Shown: positions 9,002 to 19,894, numbered from the stretch's first letter. The stretch is DNA of 64,000 nt from Haemophilus parainfluenzae (GCF_014931415.1 NZ_CP063121.1:1612001-1676000); one strand, 5' to 3'. Numbers and translations: made by a program. The notes: generated from the letters alone by a model not told the origin.

Positions 9002-9631
9002 ATGAAAAAACAACTGACTTTTTATTTCATTCGCCACGGTAAAACTGTTTGGAATACGGAAGGTTTAATGCAAGGTCATGGTGATTCCCCTTTAACAGAA
9101 GAAGGCGTTAATGGTGCGAAAAAAACAGGTGTGGCACTTAATCATATTCCTTTTGTCGCGGCCTACTCTAGCGTATTAAAACGTACCATCGCGACAGCCT
9201 CTCATATTATTGGTGAACGAGATATTCCCCTTTTCCATCACCAAGGTTTAAACGAACAATATTTTGGTTCTTGGGAAGGTCAACTTGTTGATACCTTAAG
9301 AGAACATCCGGAATTCCAGCAACTCATTAAAGATCCTGCCAATTACAAAGCTCAAGTAAATGGTGGAGAAACATTCGAACAGCTGGGCAAGCGTGCCATG
9401 AAAGCATTGCACGACATTATTAAGATCCACAATCAAGGCAATATTCTCATTGTGTCGCATGGCCATACTCTACGTTTATTGCTTGCCTTATTAAACGGTG
9501 CTACGTGGCAAAGTCACCGCGATGAAGATAAATCAGTATCGCTCATTAACACCTCAATTAGTGTTGTGCATTATGACGATGAGAACGGTTTTTGCGTTGA
9601 GAAAATAAATGATGCGGATCATTTGAAATAA
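9002..9631 (+). CDS. Histidine phosphatase family protein (GpmB/CobC-like)
   Basis: 209 residues of the phosphoglycerate-mutase-like fold. The catalytic RHGKT motif (RHG, phosphohistidine His) is near residue 12, followed by MQGHGDSPLTEEG. The second catalytic His is in VSHGHTLR near residue 155. The family includes phosphatases of sugar phosphates and of alpha-ribazole phosphate; the substrate cannot be read from sequence. No cobalamin genes are nearby, so a CobC role is not supported. It starts 13 bp after the efflux-operon terminator. Confidence 0.85.
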   Translation: MKKQLTFYFIRHGKTVWNTEGLMQGHGDSPLTEEGVNGAKKTGVALNHIPFVAAYSSVLKRTIATASHIIGERDIPLFHHQGLNEQYFGSWEGQLVDTLREHPEFQQLIKDPANYKAQVNGGETFEQLGKRAMKALHDIIKIHNQGNILIVSHGHTLRLLLALLNGATWQSHRDEDKSVSLINTSISVVHYDDENGFCVEKINDADHLK

Positions 9632-9650
9632 GCAAACTTAGCTAAAAAAA

Positions 9651-9687
9651 TAACCGCACTTTGGATGACCTAAAGTGCGGTTAATTT
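9651..9687. terminator. Bidirectional terminator from inverted uptake signals
   Basis: ACCGCACTTT (9653-9662) and AAAGTGCGGT (9672-9681) with a 9-nt loop and flanking A and T runs, between convergent genes. Confidence 0.82.
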
Positions 9688-9704
9688 TTATGATGTTTTT
9701 GTGA

Positions 9705-10817
9705 TTATTTCACTTCGCGGAATAAAATCTCGCTTGGAATTACAGAGCCTTGCCAGTAAAGCTCAGTTGACACTTTCTCCGCTAAATCTAAGAAAGATTT
9801 CGCGATTTCACTGTCTGGTGCGGCAACTACGGTTGGTTTACCCGCATCCAAATCTTGACGAACTTGGATATTCAACGGTAATTGACCTAATACTTTCACA
9901 TTGTATTTTTGTGCCATTTTTTCTGCACCACCGGTACCAAAAATCGCTTCGTGATGACCACAATTGCTACAAATATGCATAGACATATTTTCCACAATAC
10001 CTAACACTGGCACAGATACACGTTCAAACATCGACACGCCTTTCACCGCATCTAATAATGCAATATCTTGTGGTGTTGTGACCACTACCGCACCCGTTAC
10101 AGGGATTTGTTGTGAAAGGGTTAATTGGATATCACCTGTACCAGGAGGCATATCGATTACTAAGTAATCCAAGCTGTCCCATAAGGTTTCATTTAAAAGC
10201 TGGCTTAATGCACTACTTGCCATAGGACCACGCCAAATGGTTGCATTATCTTCATCCATTAAGAAACCGATCGAGTTGGCAGATAAACCATACGCTTTAA
10301 TTGGGGTGATATGTTGGTTATCCGGTGAAGTTGGGCGTTGATGCGGCGCACCTAGCATATGCGGAATAGATGGGCCGTAAATATCTGCATCTAAGATCCC
10401 CACACGAGCACCTTGAGCTTGTAAAGCAAGTGCAAGATTCACCGAAACTGATGATTTCCCTACCCCACCTTTACCTGAAGTCACTGCAATGATGTTCTTC
10501 ACACCTTTTACTGCCGGTTGATTATTTGCACGTTTTAACGTTGCGATTTGATAATTCACCACCCATTTGATTTCTTTGCTATCTGTTGCTTTTAATAACG
10601 CATCAGAAAGCTGCTGTTTCACTTGCTCCACGCCAGTGTTCCATGCAAAAGGCAATTGTAATTCAATACGTAATACGTCACCGCCTTTTTCAACTTTCTT
10701 CACAGTCTTTAATTCGATTAAGTCTTTTTGTAAGGTTGGGTGTTGAAATTGTTGGAAAAGTTGCAGAACCTGAGATTGTTGTTCTGCCGTTAAATTTTCA
10801 GAAAAAGCAGTTGCCAT
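9705..10817 (-). CDS. mrp: Mrp/ApbC iron-sulfur cluster carrier ATPase
   Basis: 370-residue P-loop NTPase that binds and transfers Fe-S clusters. An N-terminal DUF59-like domain (about 1-95) precedes the deviant Walker A GKGGVGKSS near residue 115 and the MinD/Mrp core with DADIYGPSIPHM and DMPPGTGD. The cluster-binding CSNCGHH (C-X2-C) is near residue 283. Divergent from metG, as in H. influenzae and E. coli. It ends at the uptake-signal terminator. Confidence 0.95.
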   Translation of the reverse strand: MATAFSENLTAEQQSQVLQLFQQFQHPTLQKDLIELKTVKKVEKGGDVLRIELQLPFAWNTGVEQVKQQLSDALLKATDSKEIKWVVNYQIATLKRANNQPAVKGVKNIIAVTSGKGGVGKSSVSVNLALALQAQGARVGILDADIYGPSIPHMLGAPHQRPTSPDNQHITPIKAYGLSANSIGFLMDEDNATIWRGPMASSALSQLLNETLWDSLDYLVIDMPPGTGDIQLTLSQQIPVTGAVVVTTPQDIALLDAVKGVSMFERVSVPVLGIVENMSMHICSNCGHHEAIFGTGGAEKMAQKYNVKVLGQLPLNIQVRQDLDAGKPTVVAAPDSEIAKSFLDLAEKVSTELYWQGSVIPSEILFREVK

Positions 10818-10978
10818 AATATTCCTTTAATAGTAGTAGGTAGTAGAGTAAATTTGTCAGGGATATTCTACCCCTTTTACACCTCAAATGTTAAGCTAAA
10901 AGTATAACTAAACTAGAAAAAATCACACTAATCGGGTAACATACTCGCAATTTTTGCAAAAAGAATAAGAGAAAAATA

Positions 10979-13027
10979 ATGACAACTCAACCTCGTAAAA
11001 TTTTAGTCACTTGTGCATTACCTTATGCAAATGGTGCCATTCATTTAGGCCATATGTTAGAACATATTCAAGCGGATATTTGGGTGCGTTTCCAACGTAT
11101 GCGTGGCAATAAAATTCATTTTGTCTGTGCTGATGACGCGCACGGCACACCAATCATGCTTAATGCTGATAAATTAGGCATTACACCAGAAGAATTAATC
11201 GCAAAAGCAAAAGCTGATCACGTACGTGATTTTGCAGGCTTTAATATCAGTTTTGATAACTATCACTCTACTCACAGTGAAGAAAATAAACAAATCACTG
11301 CGGACATTTACAATAAATTAAAAGCTAAAGGCTTCATTAAAACGAAAGTGATTTCTCAGTTATTCGATCCTGAAAAGAACATGTTCTTACCGGATCGTTT
11401 CGTCAAAGGGACTTGTCCAAAATGTAAAGCTGAAGATCAATACGGTGATAACTGCGAAGTTTGTGCTTCGACTTATAGCCCGATGGATTTAATTAATCCA
11501 CGTTCTGCTGTATCAGGCGCAACACCAATCATCAAAGAATCTGAACACTTCTTCTTTGACTTACCTGCTTTTGAAGGGATGTTAAAAGAATGGACTCGCT
11601 CTGGTTCACTTCAACCGGAAATTGCAAACAAAATGCAAGAATGGTTTGAAAGTGGTTTGCAACAATGGGATATCTCTCGTGATGCCCCTTATTTTGGTTT
11701 TGAAATTCCAGGTGCAAAAGATAAATTCTTCTATGTTTGGCTAGATGCTCCAATCGGCTACATGGCTTCTTTCAAAAATCTCTGCGATCGTGAAGGCATT
11801 GATTTTAATGAATTCTGGGGCGAAAACAGCGATGCAGAACTTTATCACTTTATCGGTAAAGATATCGTGTATTTCCACAGTCTATTCTGGCCGGCAATGT
11901 TAGAAGGTAGCGAATTCCGCAAACCAACCAATGTGTTTGCTCACGGTTATGTCACCGTAGATGGCGCAAAAATGTCCAAATCACGCGGTACATTTATCCA
12001 AGCCAGCACCTATTTAAATCACATTGACCCAGAATGTTTGCGTTACTACTACGCAGCGAAATTAAACGATCGCATCGAAGATCTTGATTTCAATTTGGAG
12101 GATTTCGTTCAACGAGTCAATACAGATATCGTGAATAAATTAGTCAATTTAGCTTCTCGCAATGCGGGCTTTATCACAAAACGTTTTGAAGGCAAATTAG
12201 CAGATAAATTAGAAGATGAAGCGCTTTCCAATGAATTCACTGCACAAGCTGAACAAATTGCTGCTTACTATGAAAGCCGTGAATACAACAAAGCGATTCG
12301 TGAAATCATGGCATTAACTGATAAAGCCAATAAATATATTGATGAAAAAGCCCCTTGGGTCATTGCAAAAGAAGAAGGCAAAGAGGCTGAATTACAAGCA
12401 GTTTGCTCAATGGGTATCGAGCTTTTCCGTGTATTAATGTCTTACTTAAAACCGGTTCTTCCAAAACTAGCTGAACGTGCAGAAGCGTTTTTACAAACAG
12501 AACTCACTTGGAATAATATTGCACAACCATTATTAGGTCATCAGCTTACTCCATTTAAAGCACTTTTCTCTCGTTTAGAGAAAAAACAAATTGATGCTGT
12601 TGTAGAAGAAACTAAAGCACTTTTCGCTGAAGCAAACAAAGCGACAGAAAAAACAGTGGCAAAAGCGACCGCACTTTCAAATGTCGAACCAATTGCTGAT
12701 ACCATTACCATTGACGATTTTGCTAAAATTGATATGCGTGTAGCAAAAGTGCTGAAATGCGAAGCTGTACCTGAATCAAACAAACTCTTACGTTTTGAAT
12801 TAGATTTAGGTGACCACACTCGCCAAGTGTTCTCTGGCATTAAAGCGGCTTACAACAAACCTGAAGAATTAGAAGGTCGTTTTGTTATTGTGGTAGCAAA
12901 CCTAGCTCCTCGCAAAATGAAATTCGGTGTATCAGAAGGAATGATTCTTTCTGCAGGCACAGGTGAAAGTGATTTATTCTTACTTTCAGCTGATAGCGGT
13001 GTGACTGCCGGTATGCAAGTAAAATAA
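10979..13027 (+). CDS. metG: Methionyl-tRNA synthetase
   Basis: Class I synthetase, 682 residues, full bacterial length. The HIGH motif is HLGH at residues 22-25. A zinc finger of C-X2-C...C-X2-C type lies at about 145-161. KMSKS is in GAKMSKSRG near 332. A C-terminal Trbp111-like tRNA-binding domain starts near [13 protein letters not shown] (about residue 580). An uptake signal is embedded in the linker before this C-terminal domain (12668-12676). Monocistronic; terminator at 13038. Confidence 0.98.
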   Translation: MTTQPRKILVTCALPYANGAIHLGHMLEHIQADIWVRFQRMRGNKIHFVCADDAHGTPIMLNADKLGITPEELIAKAKADHVRDFAGFNISFDNYHSTHSEENKQITADIYNKLKAKGFIKTKVISQLFDPEKNMFLPDRFVKGTCPKCKAEDQYGDNCEVCASTYSPMDLINPRSAVSGATPIIKESEHFFFDLPAFEGMLKEWTRSGSLQPEIANKMQEWFESGLQQWDISRDAPYFGFEIPGAKDKFFYVWLDAPIGYMASFKNLCDREGIDFNEFWGENSDAELYHFIGKDIVYFHSLFWPAMLEGSEFRKPTNVFAHGYVTVDGAKMSKSRGTFIQASTYLNHIDPECLRYYYAAKLNDRIEDLDFNLEDFVQRVNTDIVNKLVNLASRNAGFITKRFEGKLADKLEDEALSNEFTAQAEQIAAYYESREYNKAIREIMALTDKANKYIDEKAPWVIAKEEGKEAELQAVCSMGIELFRVLMSYLKPVLPKLAERAEAFLQTELTWNNIAQPLLGHQLTPFKALFSRLEKKQIDAVVEETKALFAEANKATEKTVAKATALSNVEPIADTITIDDFAKIDMRVAKVLKCEAVPESNKLLRFELDLGDHTRQVFSGIKAAYNKPEELEGRFVIVVANLAPRKMKFGVSEGMILSAGTGESDLFLLSADSGVTAGMQVK

Positions 13028-13037
13028 TTTAATATTT

Positions 13038-13060
13038 AGGCGACTTCGGTCGCCTTTTTT
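13038..13060 (+). terminator. metG terminator
   Basis: AGGCGAC-TTCG-GTCGCCT followed by TTTTT: a 7-bp stem closed by a stable UUCG tetraloop. Confidence 0.9.
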
Positions 13061-13131
13061 ATTGCCAAATAGAATCAAATACCCTACCATATCAATCAGT
13101 TATTTATCATGCCAATTAAAAGGAATTCATT

Positions 13132-13992
13132 ATGACAAACGAACTTATCTGCTATAAACAAATGCCGGTTTGGACAAAAGATAAACTACCTAAAATGTTC
13201 CAAGAAAAACACAATACAAAAGTGGGCACTTGGGGCAAACTTACGGTATTGAAAGGTAAGCTTAAGTTTTATGAGCTAACTGAAGATGGTGATGTTATTG
13301 CTGAGCATATTTTCACGCCTGAAAGTAACATTCCGTTTGTCGAGCCACAAGCCTGGCACCGAGTTGAAGCCCTTTCTGATGACTTAGAGTGTACGCTTGG
13401 TTTCTATTGCCAAAAAGAAGACTACTTCAGCAAAAAATACAACATGACTGCAACGCACGGTGATGTGGTTGATGCGGCTAAAATTATCAAACCTTGTAAA
13501 GTGTTAGATTTAGGCTGTGGACAAGGTCGTAACTCCCTTTATTTAAGTTTAAAAGGTTATGATGTGACTTCGTGGGATCACAACGAAAATAGCATTGCCT
13601 TCTTAAACGAAACCAAAGATAAAGAAAACTTGAATATCAAGACTGCAGTTTATGATATTAATACCGCCAATATTCAAGAAAACTACGACTTTATTGTATC
13701 AACCGTAGTATTTATGTTCTTAAATCGTGAACGAATTCCTGCCATTATTAAGAATATGCAAGAACACACCAACCCAGGCGGTTATAATCTAATTGTAGCA
13801 GCAATGTCTACGCCTGAAGTACCTTGTCCACTTCCATTCTCATTTACATTCTCTGAAGGTGAATTGAAAGAATATTATAAAGATTGGGAATTCTTAGAAT
13901 ATAACGAAAATATGGGCGAATTACATAAAACCGACGAAAACGGCAATCGCATCAAATTAAAATTTGCCACAATGTTAGCAAGAAAAAAATAA
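13132..13992 (+). CDS. tehB: TehB SAM-dependent methyltransferase (tellurite resistance)
   Basis: 286 residues, the two-domain length I remember for H. influenzae TehB. Residues 1-90 form a DUF1971 cupin-like domain absent from the shorter E. coli TehB. Residues about 105-286 are a Rossmann methyltransferase with motif I VLDLGCGQGRN (124-134). TehB methylates tellurite and selenite, and in H. influenzae has been linked to oxidative stress and haem use. AAAGGAA precedes the start. No tehA neighbour is present. An uptake-signal terminator follows. Confidence 0.95.
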   Translation: MTNELICYKQMPVWTKDKLPKMFQEKHNTKVGTWGKLTVLKGKLKFYELTEDGDVIAEHIFTPESNIPFVEPQAWHRVEALSDDLECTLGFYCQKEDYFSKKYNMTATHGDVVDAAKIIKPCKVLDLGCGQGRNSLYLSLKGYDVTSWDHNENSIAFLNETKDKENLNIKTAVYDINTANIQENYDFIVSTVVFMFLNRERIPAIIKNMQEHTNPGGYNLIVAAMSTPEVPCPLPFSFTFSEGELKEYYKDWEFLEYNENMGELHKTDENGNRIKLKFATMLARKK

Positions 13993-14015
13993 TTCGCTAA
14001 TTTAGAAAATAAAAT

Positions 14016-14050
14016 GACCGCACTTTATCTATCAAGTGCGGTCATTTTTT
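14016..14050. terminator. Bidirectional uptake-signal terminator (tehB/dapD)
   Basis: TGACCGCACTT (from 14015) pairs with AAGTGCGGTCA around TATCTATC, with a T run after the second arm. Cores at 14017-14025 and 14034-14042. Confidence 0.85.
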
Positions 14051-14062
14051 ATGGGATTTTAA

Positions 14063-14890
14063 TTACTCTTCAATAGAACGTAATAACTCATTGATACCCA
14101 CTTTACCTAAAGTTTTTGCATCAACTTTTTTCACGATCACTGCACAGTATAAGCTGTATTTACCACATTTTGATGGAAGGCTACCTGAAACAACCACAGA
14201 ACCCGCAGGAACGCGACCGTAGAACACTTCACCCGTTTCACGATCATAGATTTTAGTTGATTGACCAATGAATACGCCCATAGAGATCACACAACCATCT
14301 TCAACAATCACGCCTTCAACCACTTCAGAACGTGCACCGATAAAACAGTTATCGCCGATAATGGTTGGGTTTGCTTGTAATGGCTCTAATACACCACCGA
14401 TGCCTACACCACCAGATAAGTGTACATTTTTACCAATTTGCGCACATGAACCAACAGTTGCCCATGTATCAACCATGGTACCTTCACCCACGTATGCACC
14501 GATATTGACATAAGATGGCATTAATACACAGTTTTTAGAGATATATGCACCTTTACGTACGGTTGCAGAAGGTACGACACGGAAACCTTCTTGAGCAAAA
14601 CGCTCTTCGGTATAGTCAGCAAATTTTAATGCTACTTTGTCATAGTATTTGGTTTCTGCACCATCAATGATTTGGTTATCATTGATACGGAAAGATAATA
14701 ATACTGCTTTTTTCAACCATTGGTGAGTCACCCATTCACCATCAATCTTTTCTGCAACACGGTATTTACCGCTATCTAATCCTTCGATCACTTCTTCGAT
14801 TGCTGCACGAGTTTGTGCATCAACTGTTTTAGGGGTAATTTCCGCACGTTTTTCAAATGCAGCTTCAATAACTTGTTGTAAATTTGACAT
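14063..14890 (-). CDS. dapD: Tetrahydrodipicolinate N-succinyltransferase
   Basis: Lysine and meso-diaminopimelate synthesis (succinylase branch). 275 residues starting [13 protein letters not shown] chose this start over an upstream in-frame Met at 14956 because AGGAAG lies directly before it and the length matches E. coli DapD. The middle is a left-handed beta-helix of hexapeptide repeats ([41 protein letters not shown]). The C-terminus matches the family ([10 protein letters not shown]). Confidence 0.97.
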   Translation of the reverse strand: MSNLQQVIEAAFEKRAEITPKTVDAQTRAAIEEVIEGLDSGKYRVAEKIDGEWVTHQWLKKAVLLSFRINDNQIIDGAETKYYDKVALKFADYTEERFAQEGFRVVPSATVRKGAYISKNCVLMPSYVNIGAYVGEGTMVDTWATVGSCAQIGKNVHLSGGVGIGGVLEPLQANPTIIGDNCFIGARSEVVEGVIVEDGCVISMGVFIGQSTKIYDRETGEVFYGRVPAGSVVVSGSLPSKCGKYSLYCAVIVKKVDAKTLGKVGINELLRSIEE

Positions 14891-14990
14891 TTTGCTTCCT
14901 ATTGTTGATGTGAAATAACGGTTGATAGTTGTATCATATTTTTGACTTTCAAGCAAAAAACAACCGCACTTTCTTTTGATTTAAAACATA

Positions 14991-15023
14991 AAAAAAGCGA
15001 ACCTTATTATGGCTCGCTTTTTT
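14991..15023 (-). terminator. Terminator of the slyB-side operon
   Basis: AAAAAAGCGA pairs with TCGCTTTTTT with a partly paired interior. The minus-strand U-tract follows the stem. Confidence 0.7.
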
Positions 15024-15040
15024 CTATTTTTTCGTTTAAG

Positions 15041-15505
15041 TTAGTTGATAACAGAAACATTTAATGATGAACCGCCAACGATTCTTACGCGACGACCTGC
15101 TTTAAAGCTAGGATCCGCTTTTTGAACCACCACGATCTCTTCTCTATTATCTTTTCTGATAACAAGCTCTGCACCATTAACTTGGCTCATTTTCTCTTCA
15201 GCTTTGCTACCAATAATCGCCCCACCAATTGCTCCTACTGCTGTTGCAATTGCTTGTCCAGTGCCACCGCCAATTGTACTACCAGCGATACCACCTAAAG
15301 CACCACCACCAACTGTACCGATTACACCTGGATTATCCGCTTGGATTTTAACAGGACGAACAGAAACAATAGTACCATAGCTAATTGAACGCGCTTCTTT
15401 TGCTTGTCCAGCTTCATACACATCACCGCTAAAAATATCAGTGTTTGCACAACCGGTTAAGCCGATAGACATCATAAGTGCTAATGCTACTGTTACTTTT
15501 TTCAT
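15041..15505 (-). CDS. slyB: Glycine-zipper outer membrane lipoprotein SlyB/Pcp
   Basis: 154-residue lipoprotein with lipobox GLTGC (Cys about 19). The centre is a glycine zipper (GTVGGGALGGIAG, then TAVGAIGGAIIG) typical of the Rick_17kDa/SlyB family. The C-terminal half is a small beta domain. It corresponds to the PC protein (Pcp) of H. influenzae. SlyB proteins stabilise the outer membrane under PhoP or envelope stress. It follows a second small lipoprotein gene by 23 bp, and both probably belong to one transcript with yecM. Confidence 0.93.
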   Translation of the reverse strand: MKKVTVALALMMSIGLTGCANTDIFSGDVYEAGQAKEARSISYGTIVSVRPVKIQADNPGVIGTVGGGALGGIAGSTIGGGTGQAIATAVGAIGGAIIGSKAEEKMSQVNGAELVIRKDNREEIVVVQKADPSFKAGRRVRIVGGSSLNVSVIN

Positions 15506-15528
15506 AAAACTAACCTTCTAAAAATAAA

Positions 15529-15828
15529 TTAGATTGGGTTTCTTGGAGACCAAGTAGAAACGTTTTTCACGCCTTGACCGTTGTCAGATACTTTCACACA
15601 AGCACCGGTTACTAAAGTTGAATCGTATTTGTGAACGATAACTTCTGTTTCACCTTCTTGTTTGTATGAGCAGTCGTTTTTACGAACGGTTAATTTTACA
15701 TCATCACCTTGGAATTCGGTGAAGATAACTTGACCTTTATAAGCGCTTTCATCTTTTTGTGATTGAGATGAACAAGCTGATAAACCTAAACTTAATAAGA
15801 CAGTTAATGCTAAGGTAATTTTTTTCAT
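15529..15828 (-). CDS. Small hypothetical lipoprotein
   Basis: 99 residues with a clear lipoprotein signal (lipobox LSAC, Cys about 19). A short mature domain follows, probably beta-rich. Two later cysteines (NDCSYK near 53 and TGACVK near 77) could form a disulfide, giving an OB-like or C-type-lysozyme-inhibitor-like small periplasmic fold; that is only an impression. It sits between yecM (4 bp gap) and slyB. I do not recognise a functional family; an equivalent ORF exists at this position in H. influenzae as I remember it. Confidence 0.8.
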   Translation of the reverse strand: MKKITLALTVLLSLGLSACSSQSQKDESAYKGQVIFTEFQGDDVKLTVRKNDCSYKQEGETEVIVHKYDSTLVTGACVKVSDNGQGVKNVSTWSPRNPI

Positions 15829-15832
15829 TACA

Positions 15833-16402
15833 CTAAACCTCGAGTATTTTCTTTATTGTATAAGGATGAACCTTTATGCAAACGTGATTTTCTGTTTTAT
15901 CAACAAAACTCACTGCAATGGATGGATTAGGCAATTGCTCCCCTTCCACCTTAGGTTCGCTCACCTTCATGGTTAATTGAGTTAGTTCCTTCCATAAAAA
16001 TGTATTGCAAATTCGATTAACCCAATCCTCAACAGATTCATGAGATAAAAACGGCATTACAATTTCAATATGTTCCCAAGTTTCTTGGGGATATTGCTTA
16101 TTTTTAGGAAACGGTAATTCAATAACATCGACAGGCTGACCAATGAAATCAACTGGCTCATCTAATTCAATCAAATAGATAGGACGCCCATTGACGATAT
16201 TATCGCTTAAAATTCTACCGCACTTTAATAACTCTGTCAGCCAATTTTTTGCTTTTTCTTCAGTATTTGCTCTTAAAGCTAAATGATCAATTTGATAATC
16301 CGCTAAATTCACTTTCATGACAGCAGCTAATTGCTGAATTTTTTCCTGAAATAAAGGCAACTCTTGATAAAGTGCGGTCGATTTTTCCATTAAATTTGAC
16401 AT
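15833..16402 (-). CDS. yecM: YecM family VOC-fold protein
   Basis: 189 residues matching the YecM family. The metal-site-like segment [19 protein letters not shown] is near residues 36-55, then [10 protein letters not shown] and WEHIEIVMP: the paired beta-alpha-beta-beta-beta modules of glyoxalase-like proteins. E. coli YecM is a putative metal-binding protein of unknown role. Starts MSNLME behind AGGAGA. Divergent from argS. It carries two uptake signals in the coding sequence (16217-16225 and 16370-16378). Confidence 0.88.
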   Translation of the reverse strand: MSNLMEKSTALYQELPLFQEKIQQLAAVMKVNLADYQIDHLALRANTEEKAKNWLTELLKCGRILSDNIVNGRPIYLIELDEPVDFIGQPVDVIELPFPKNKQYPQETWEHIEIVMPFLSHESVEDWVNRICNTFLWKELTQLTMKVSEPKVEGEQLPNPSIAVSFVDKTENHVCIKVHPYTIKKILEV

Positions 16403-16490
16403 TTTCTCCTGCTCTTACTTTGAGAAATCTATAAACAACGGTATCATAGCCGATTATTTTCATTATTCAATTTCAAGATTAGGAAAAACC

Positions 16491-18224
16491 GTGAATATTC
16501 AATCTATTTTATCCGATAAAATTAAACAAGCGATGATTGCTGCTGGCGCAGATGAACAATGTGATGCGCTTATTCGCCAATCAGGTAAACCACAATTTGG
16601 CGACTACCAAGCAAACGGCATCATGGCTGCTGCTAAAAAACTAGGTTTAAATCCACGTGAATTTGCACAAAAAGTATTAGATCATGCTGATCTTTCTGAT
16701 GTCGCTGAAAAAACTGAAATTGCTGGTCCAGGTTTTATTAATATTTTCTTAAATCCAACTTGGTTAGCGAATAATGTTTCTGCCGCATTAAAAGATCAAA
16801 ATCTTGGTGTCAGCGCAAATGAAAAACAAACCATCGTGATTGATTATTCTTCACCAAACGTTGCGAAAGAAATGCACGTAGGCCACTTACGTTCTACCAT
16901 CATCGGTGATGCTGTTGTTCGTACCCTTGAATTTTTAGGTCACAACGTTATTCGTGCGAATCACGTGGGTGACTGGGGTACGCAATTTGGTATGCTTATT
17001 GCTTATCTTGAAAAAATGGAAAATGAACATGCGAGTGAAATGGAACTTCAAGATCTTGAAGCATTCTATCGCGAAGCGAAAAAACATTATGATGAAGATG
17101 AAGCTTTCGCTGAAAAAGCCCGTAACTATGTGGTGAAATTGCAAGGTGGGGATGAATATTGCCGCACAATGTGGAAAAAATTAGTCGATATCACCATGCA
17201 ACAAAACCAACGTAACTACGATCGTTTGAATGTCACCTTGACCGAAAAAGATGTGATGGGTGAAAGTCTTTATAACCCTATGTTACCAGCTATCGTTGAA
17301 GATCTGAAAAAACAAGGTTTAGCCGTTGAAGATGAAGGTGCATTGGTCGTTTATCTTGATGAATTCAAAAACAAAGAAGGCGAACCGATGGGGGTAATCG
17401 TTCAGAAGAAAGATGGTGGTTTCCTTTATACCACTACCGATATTGCGGCGGCTAAATATCGCTATGAAACCTTAAAAGCGGATCGCGCATTAGTGTTCTC
17501 TGATACACGCCAAAGCCAACACATGCAACAAGCTTGGTTAATTACGCGTAAAGCAGGTTATGTACCAGATAGCTTCTCACTTGAACATAAAAACTTCGGT
17601 ATGATGTTGGGTAAAGATGGTAAACCATTCAAAACTCGTACTGGTGGTACCGTAAAATTAGCAGATTTATTAGATGAAGCGATTGAGCGTGCCACTGTAT
17701 TAATCAATGAGAAAAATACCAATTTATCTGATGAAGAAAAAACTGCGGTTATTGAAGCGGTGGGTATTGGCTCGGTGAAATATGCGGATCTTTCCAAAAA
17801 CCGCACAACTGACTATGTGTTCGATTGGGATAATATGCTCAGTTTTGAAGGTAATACCGCGCCTTATATGCAATATGCTTATACGCGTATTCGTTCAATC
17901 TTCAATAAAGCAGACGTGAATCCAACCGCACTTGCAGAAGCGAAAATTCAGCTTTCAGATGAAAAAGAACGTGCATTAGCGATCAAATTACTTCAATTTG
18001 AAGAAGCCGTTCAAACTGTGGGTAAAGAAGGTACACCTCATGTACTCTGTGCTTATTTATATGAGTTGGCGGGTGTATTCTCTTCATTCTATGAACACTG
18101 TCCAATCTTAAATGCAGAAGATGAAAACGTAAAATTAAGCCGTTTAAAACTCGCTTCTCTTACAGAGAAAACCTTAAAACAAGGTTTAGCGTTATTAGGC
18201 ATTAAGACAATCGAAAAAATGTAA
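16491..18224 (+). CDS. argS: Arginyl-tRNA synthetase (GTG start)
   Basis: Class I synthetase, 577 residues as in other gamma-proteobacteria. Starts with GTG ([11 protein letters not shown]) behind TTAGGAAA; E. coli argS also uses GTG. Begins with the additional N-terminal domain. The HIGH region is [17 protein letters not shown] (near 118-134). The KMSKS loop is replaced by a family-typical variant around [19 protein letters not shown] anticodon-binding domain ends the protein. An uptake core lies in the coding region at 17925-17933. Confidence 0.97.
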   Translation: MNIQSILSDKIKQAMIAAGADEQCDALIRQSGKPQFGDYQANGIMAAAKKLGLNPREFAQKVLDHADLSDVAEKTEIAGPGFINIFLNPTWLANNVSAALKDQNLGVSANEKQTIVIDYSSPNVAKEMHVGHLRSTIIGDAVVRTLEFLGHNVIRANHVGDWGTQFGMLIAYLEKMENEHASEMELQDLEAFYREAKKHYDEDEAFAEKARNYVVKLQGGDEYCRTMWKKLVDITMQQNQRNYDRLNVTLTEKDVMGESLYNPMLPAIVEDLKKQGLAVEDEGALVVYLDEFKNKEGEPMGVIVQKKDGGFLYTTTDIAAAKYRYETLKADRALVFSDTRQSQHMQQAWLITRKAGYVPDSFSLEHKNFGMMLGKDGKPFKTRTGGTVKLADLLDEAIERATVLINEKNTNLSDEEKTAVIEAVGIGSVKYADLSKNRTTDYVFDWDNMLSFEGNTAPYMQYAYTRIRSIFNKADVNPTALAEAKIQLSDEKERALAIKLLQFEEAVQTVGKEGTPHVLCAYLYELAGVFSSFYEHCPILNAEDENVKLSRLKLASLTEKTLKQGLALLGIKTIEKM

Positions 18225-18257
18225 AAAAAGTGCGGTCAATTTCGACCGCACTTTTTC
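18225..18257. terminator. Uptake-signal terminator between argS and smrB
   Basis: AAAGTGCGGTC...GACCGCACTTT with A and T runs on both sides, serving the two convergent genes. Confidence 0.88.
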
Positions 18258-18258
18258 T

Positions 18259-18768
18259 TTATACATCCACTAAAATGAGTATCGCAGCTTCTCCGCCCCA
18301 TTCTTTGGGAGCTTGGTGTAACGCTCGGACTTTAGGGTGCTGAACTAACCAACGTGGAATTTGTTTTTTCAACGTAAAGGTTCCATAGCCCGTCATGATG
18401 CTCGCGCAATAAACATGCTCATCTTCACAAGCTAACAACAGTGCTGCCAATTCCATTTTAGCTTGCTCACGGGTTAAACCATGTAAATCCAAAAATAATT
18501 CAGGTGAAAAATCACCACGACGAAGTTGTTTCAATAAATGGCTATCTTCCCCTTCGCGTAAATATTTGATGACACCATCATGTTCATTTAGCAAGGGTTC
18601 ATATTCATCGGAAAAATAGAAAAGCGTATCTTCTTTTTCTCGAATATCACGTAAATGGGATTTTTTTTGACCGCTCTTTTGACGAGGTGCCACAAAGGTA
18701 TCTTGCTTGATGGGTTTGATCCCTTTGGTTTCTGCCCGAAAAAGATCAAAATCGTCTGGTTCTGTCAT
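18259..18768 (-). CDS. smrB: Smr-domain ribosome rescue endonuclease SmrB
   Basis: 169 residues starting MTEPDDFD; an in-frame TTG 12 bp upstream is less likely. SmrB (YfcN) cleaves mRNA at collided ribosomes. The Smr domain has the DLHGLTREQAKMEL motif (DxH) near 90-105 and the second motif as TGYGTFTLKKQ, where E. coli has HGHGKHIL, so the His of the second motif is Tyr here. The C-terminus QAPKEWGGEAAILILV matches the family. Divergent from prmB, the conserved smrB/prmB arrangement. Confidence 0.93.
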   Translation of the reverse strand: MTEPDDFDLFRAETKGIKPIKQDTFVAPRQKSGQKKSHLRDIREKEDTLFYFSDEYEPLLNEHDGVIKYLREGEDSHLLKQLRRGDFSPELFLDLHGLTREQAKMELAALLLACEDEHVYCASIMTGYGTFTLKKQIPRWLVQHPKVRALHQAPKEWGGEAAILILVDV

Positions 18769-18852
18769 TATTTTTCTCAATTTGTTATTTTGCTTAATGA
18801 TAGCACATCTATTCTATGGTATAACTAGCCAAATTTTTTATTGAGGCAGAAA

Positions 18853-19797
18853 ATGGAAACCTTACACAATCAAGAGCTTGTTACAACAATTTTAGAAGAT
18901 AATGTGGCAAGTGAATTAACAACCATTCAAGATTTTTTACGCTGGACATACAGCACATTCAACCGTTCTGATATTTATTACGGGCAAGGCCATGACAATG
19001 CGTGGGATGAAAGCCTTCAATTAGTCCTTGCGGGACTTCAATTACCACTCGATTTACCGCAAGATTTATTTAACAGTAAACTGACTCATTCAGAAAAAGA
19101 AACCTTAGTACAATTGGTTTTAAGCCGTATTGAGCAACGTGTGCCAGTCGCTTATTTAACGAATAGTGCGTGGTTCTGCGGATTAGAATTCTATGTGGAT
19201 GAGCGTACAATTATTCCTCGCTCGCCAATTAGTGCATTAATCCAAGATAAATTTGCTCCGCTTTTAAAATCTGAACCAAAACGCATTTTAGATCTTTGTA
19301 CTGGCAGTGGTTGTATCGCAATCGCGACAGCTGAAGCCTTTCCTGAAGCGGAAGTAGATGCAGTCGATCTTTCTGTGGATGCGTTAAATGTGGCAGAGAT
19401 CAATATTGCGCGTCATCAATTAGAACATCGTGTTTTCCCGATTCAATCAGATTTATTTCAAAATCTCTTCGGTCAACAATATGATTTAATCGTCACCAAT
19501 CCGCCTTATGTGGATGAGGAAGACTTGGCAGATATGCCTGAAGAATTCCATTATGAGCCTGAATTAGCCTTAGGTTCCGGTGTTGATGGTTTAGAAATTA
19601 CAAAACAAATTTTAAAACAAGCGCCGGATTATTTAACATCAAATGGCATGCTCGTTTGTGAAGTGGGCAATAGCATGGTGAGTCTTATCGAGCAATATCC
19701 AGATGTGCCATTTGAATGGGTTGAACTAAAAAATGGCGGCCTAGGTGTATTTGCTATTAGCCGCGAAGATTTAGTGAAATATCGCGATTCTTTTTAA
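18853..19797 (+). CDS. prmB: Ribosomal protein L3 glutamine methyltransferase
   Basis: N5-glutamine methyltransferase modifying ribosomal protein L3. 314 residues from ATG 18853, preceded by GAGG; an upstream TTG at 18841 is also in frame but overlaps that site. An N-terminal helical domain is followed by a Rossmann fold with [14 protein letters not shown] near 145-160 and the catalytic NPPY motif ([12 protein letters not shown]) near 215. Length and N-terminus match E. coli PrmB better than PrmC. Confidence 0.94.
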   Translation: METLHNQELVTTILEDNVASELTTIQDFLRWTYSTFNRSDIYYGQGHDNAWDESLQLVLAGLQLPLDLPQDLFNSKLTHSEKETLVQLVLSRIEQRVPVAYLTNSAWFCGLEFYVDERTIIPRSPISALIQDKFAPLLKSEPKRILDLCTGSGCIAIATAEAFPEAEVDAVDLSVDALNVAEINIARHQLEHRVFPIQSDLFQNLFGQQYDLIVTNPPYVDEEDLADMPEEFHYEPELALGSGVDGLEITKQILKQAPDYLTSNGMLVCEVGNSMVSLIEQYPDVPFEWVELKNGGLGVFAISREDLVKYRDSF

Positions 19798-19800
19798 TCT

Positions 19801-19842
19801 CAAGTGCGGTTAAAAATCATCGTAAATTTTGACCGCACTTAA
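19801..19842 (+). terminator. prmB terminator from inverted uptake signals
   Basis: CAAGTGCGGTTAAAAATC ... TTTTGACCGCACTT; cores at 19802-19810 and 19832-19840. Confidence 0.75.
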
Positions 19843-19852
19843 CAAATTACTG

Positions 19853-19884
19853 GCGCGCGTTCTTAACGCGTGCTTTTCTTTTTT
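19853..19884 (+). terminator. GC-rich hairpin plus U-tract just before the MFS start
   Basis: GCGCGCGTT-CTT-AACGCGTGC makes a 9-bp stem (one G-U pair) followed by TTTTCTTTTTT, ending only about 11 bp before ATG 19895. A second terminator in tandem behind prmB, or an attenuator or translation-control element for the MFS gene. Confidence 0.65.
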
Positions 19885-19894
19885 AAATAAAACA

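Noticed and set aside
9002..9631. Cobalamin alpha-ribazole phosphatase (CobC)
   Set aside because: The fold fits but no cobalamin gene is nearby, so only the family-level name is kept.
14891..14956. 22-residue N-terminal extension of DapD
   Set aside because: The internal Met has a strong ribosome site and matches the family length; the extension covers the leader only.
19829..19894. TTG start giving a longer MFS protein
   Set aside because: The stretch is an uptake-signal terminator and a GC-rich hairpin rather than protein-coding sequence.
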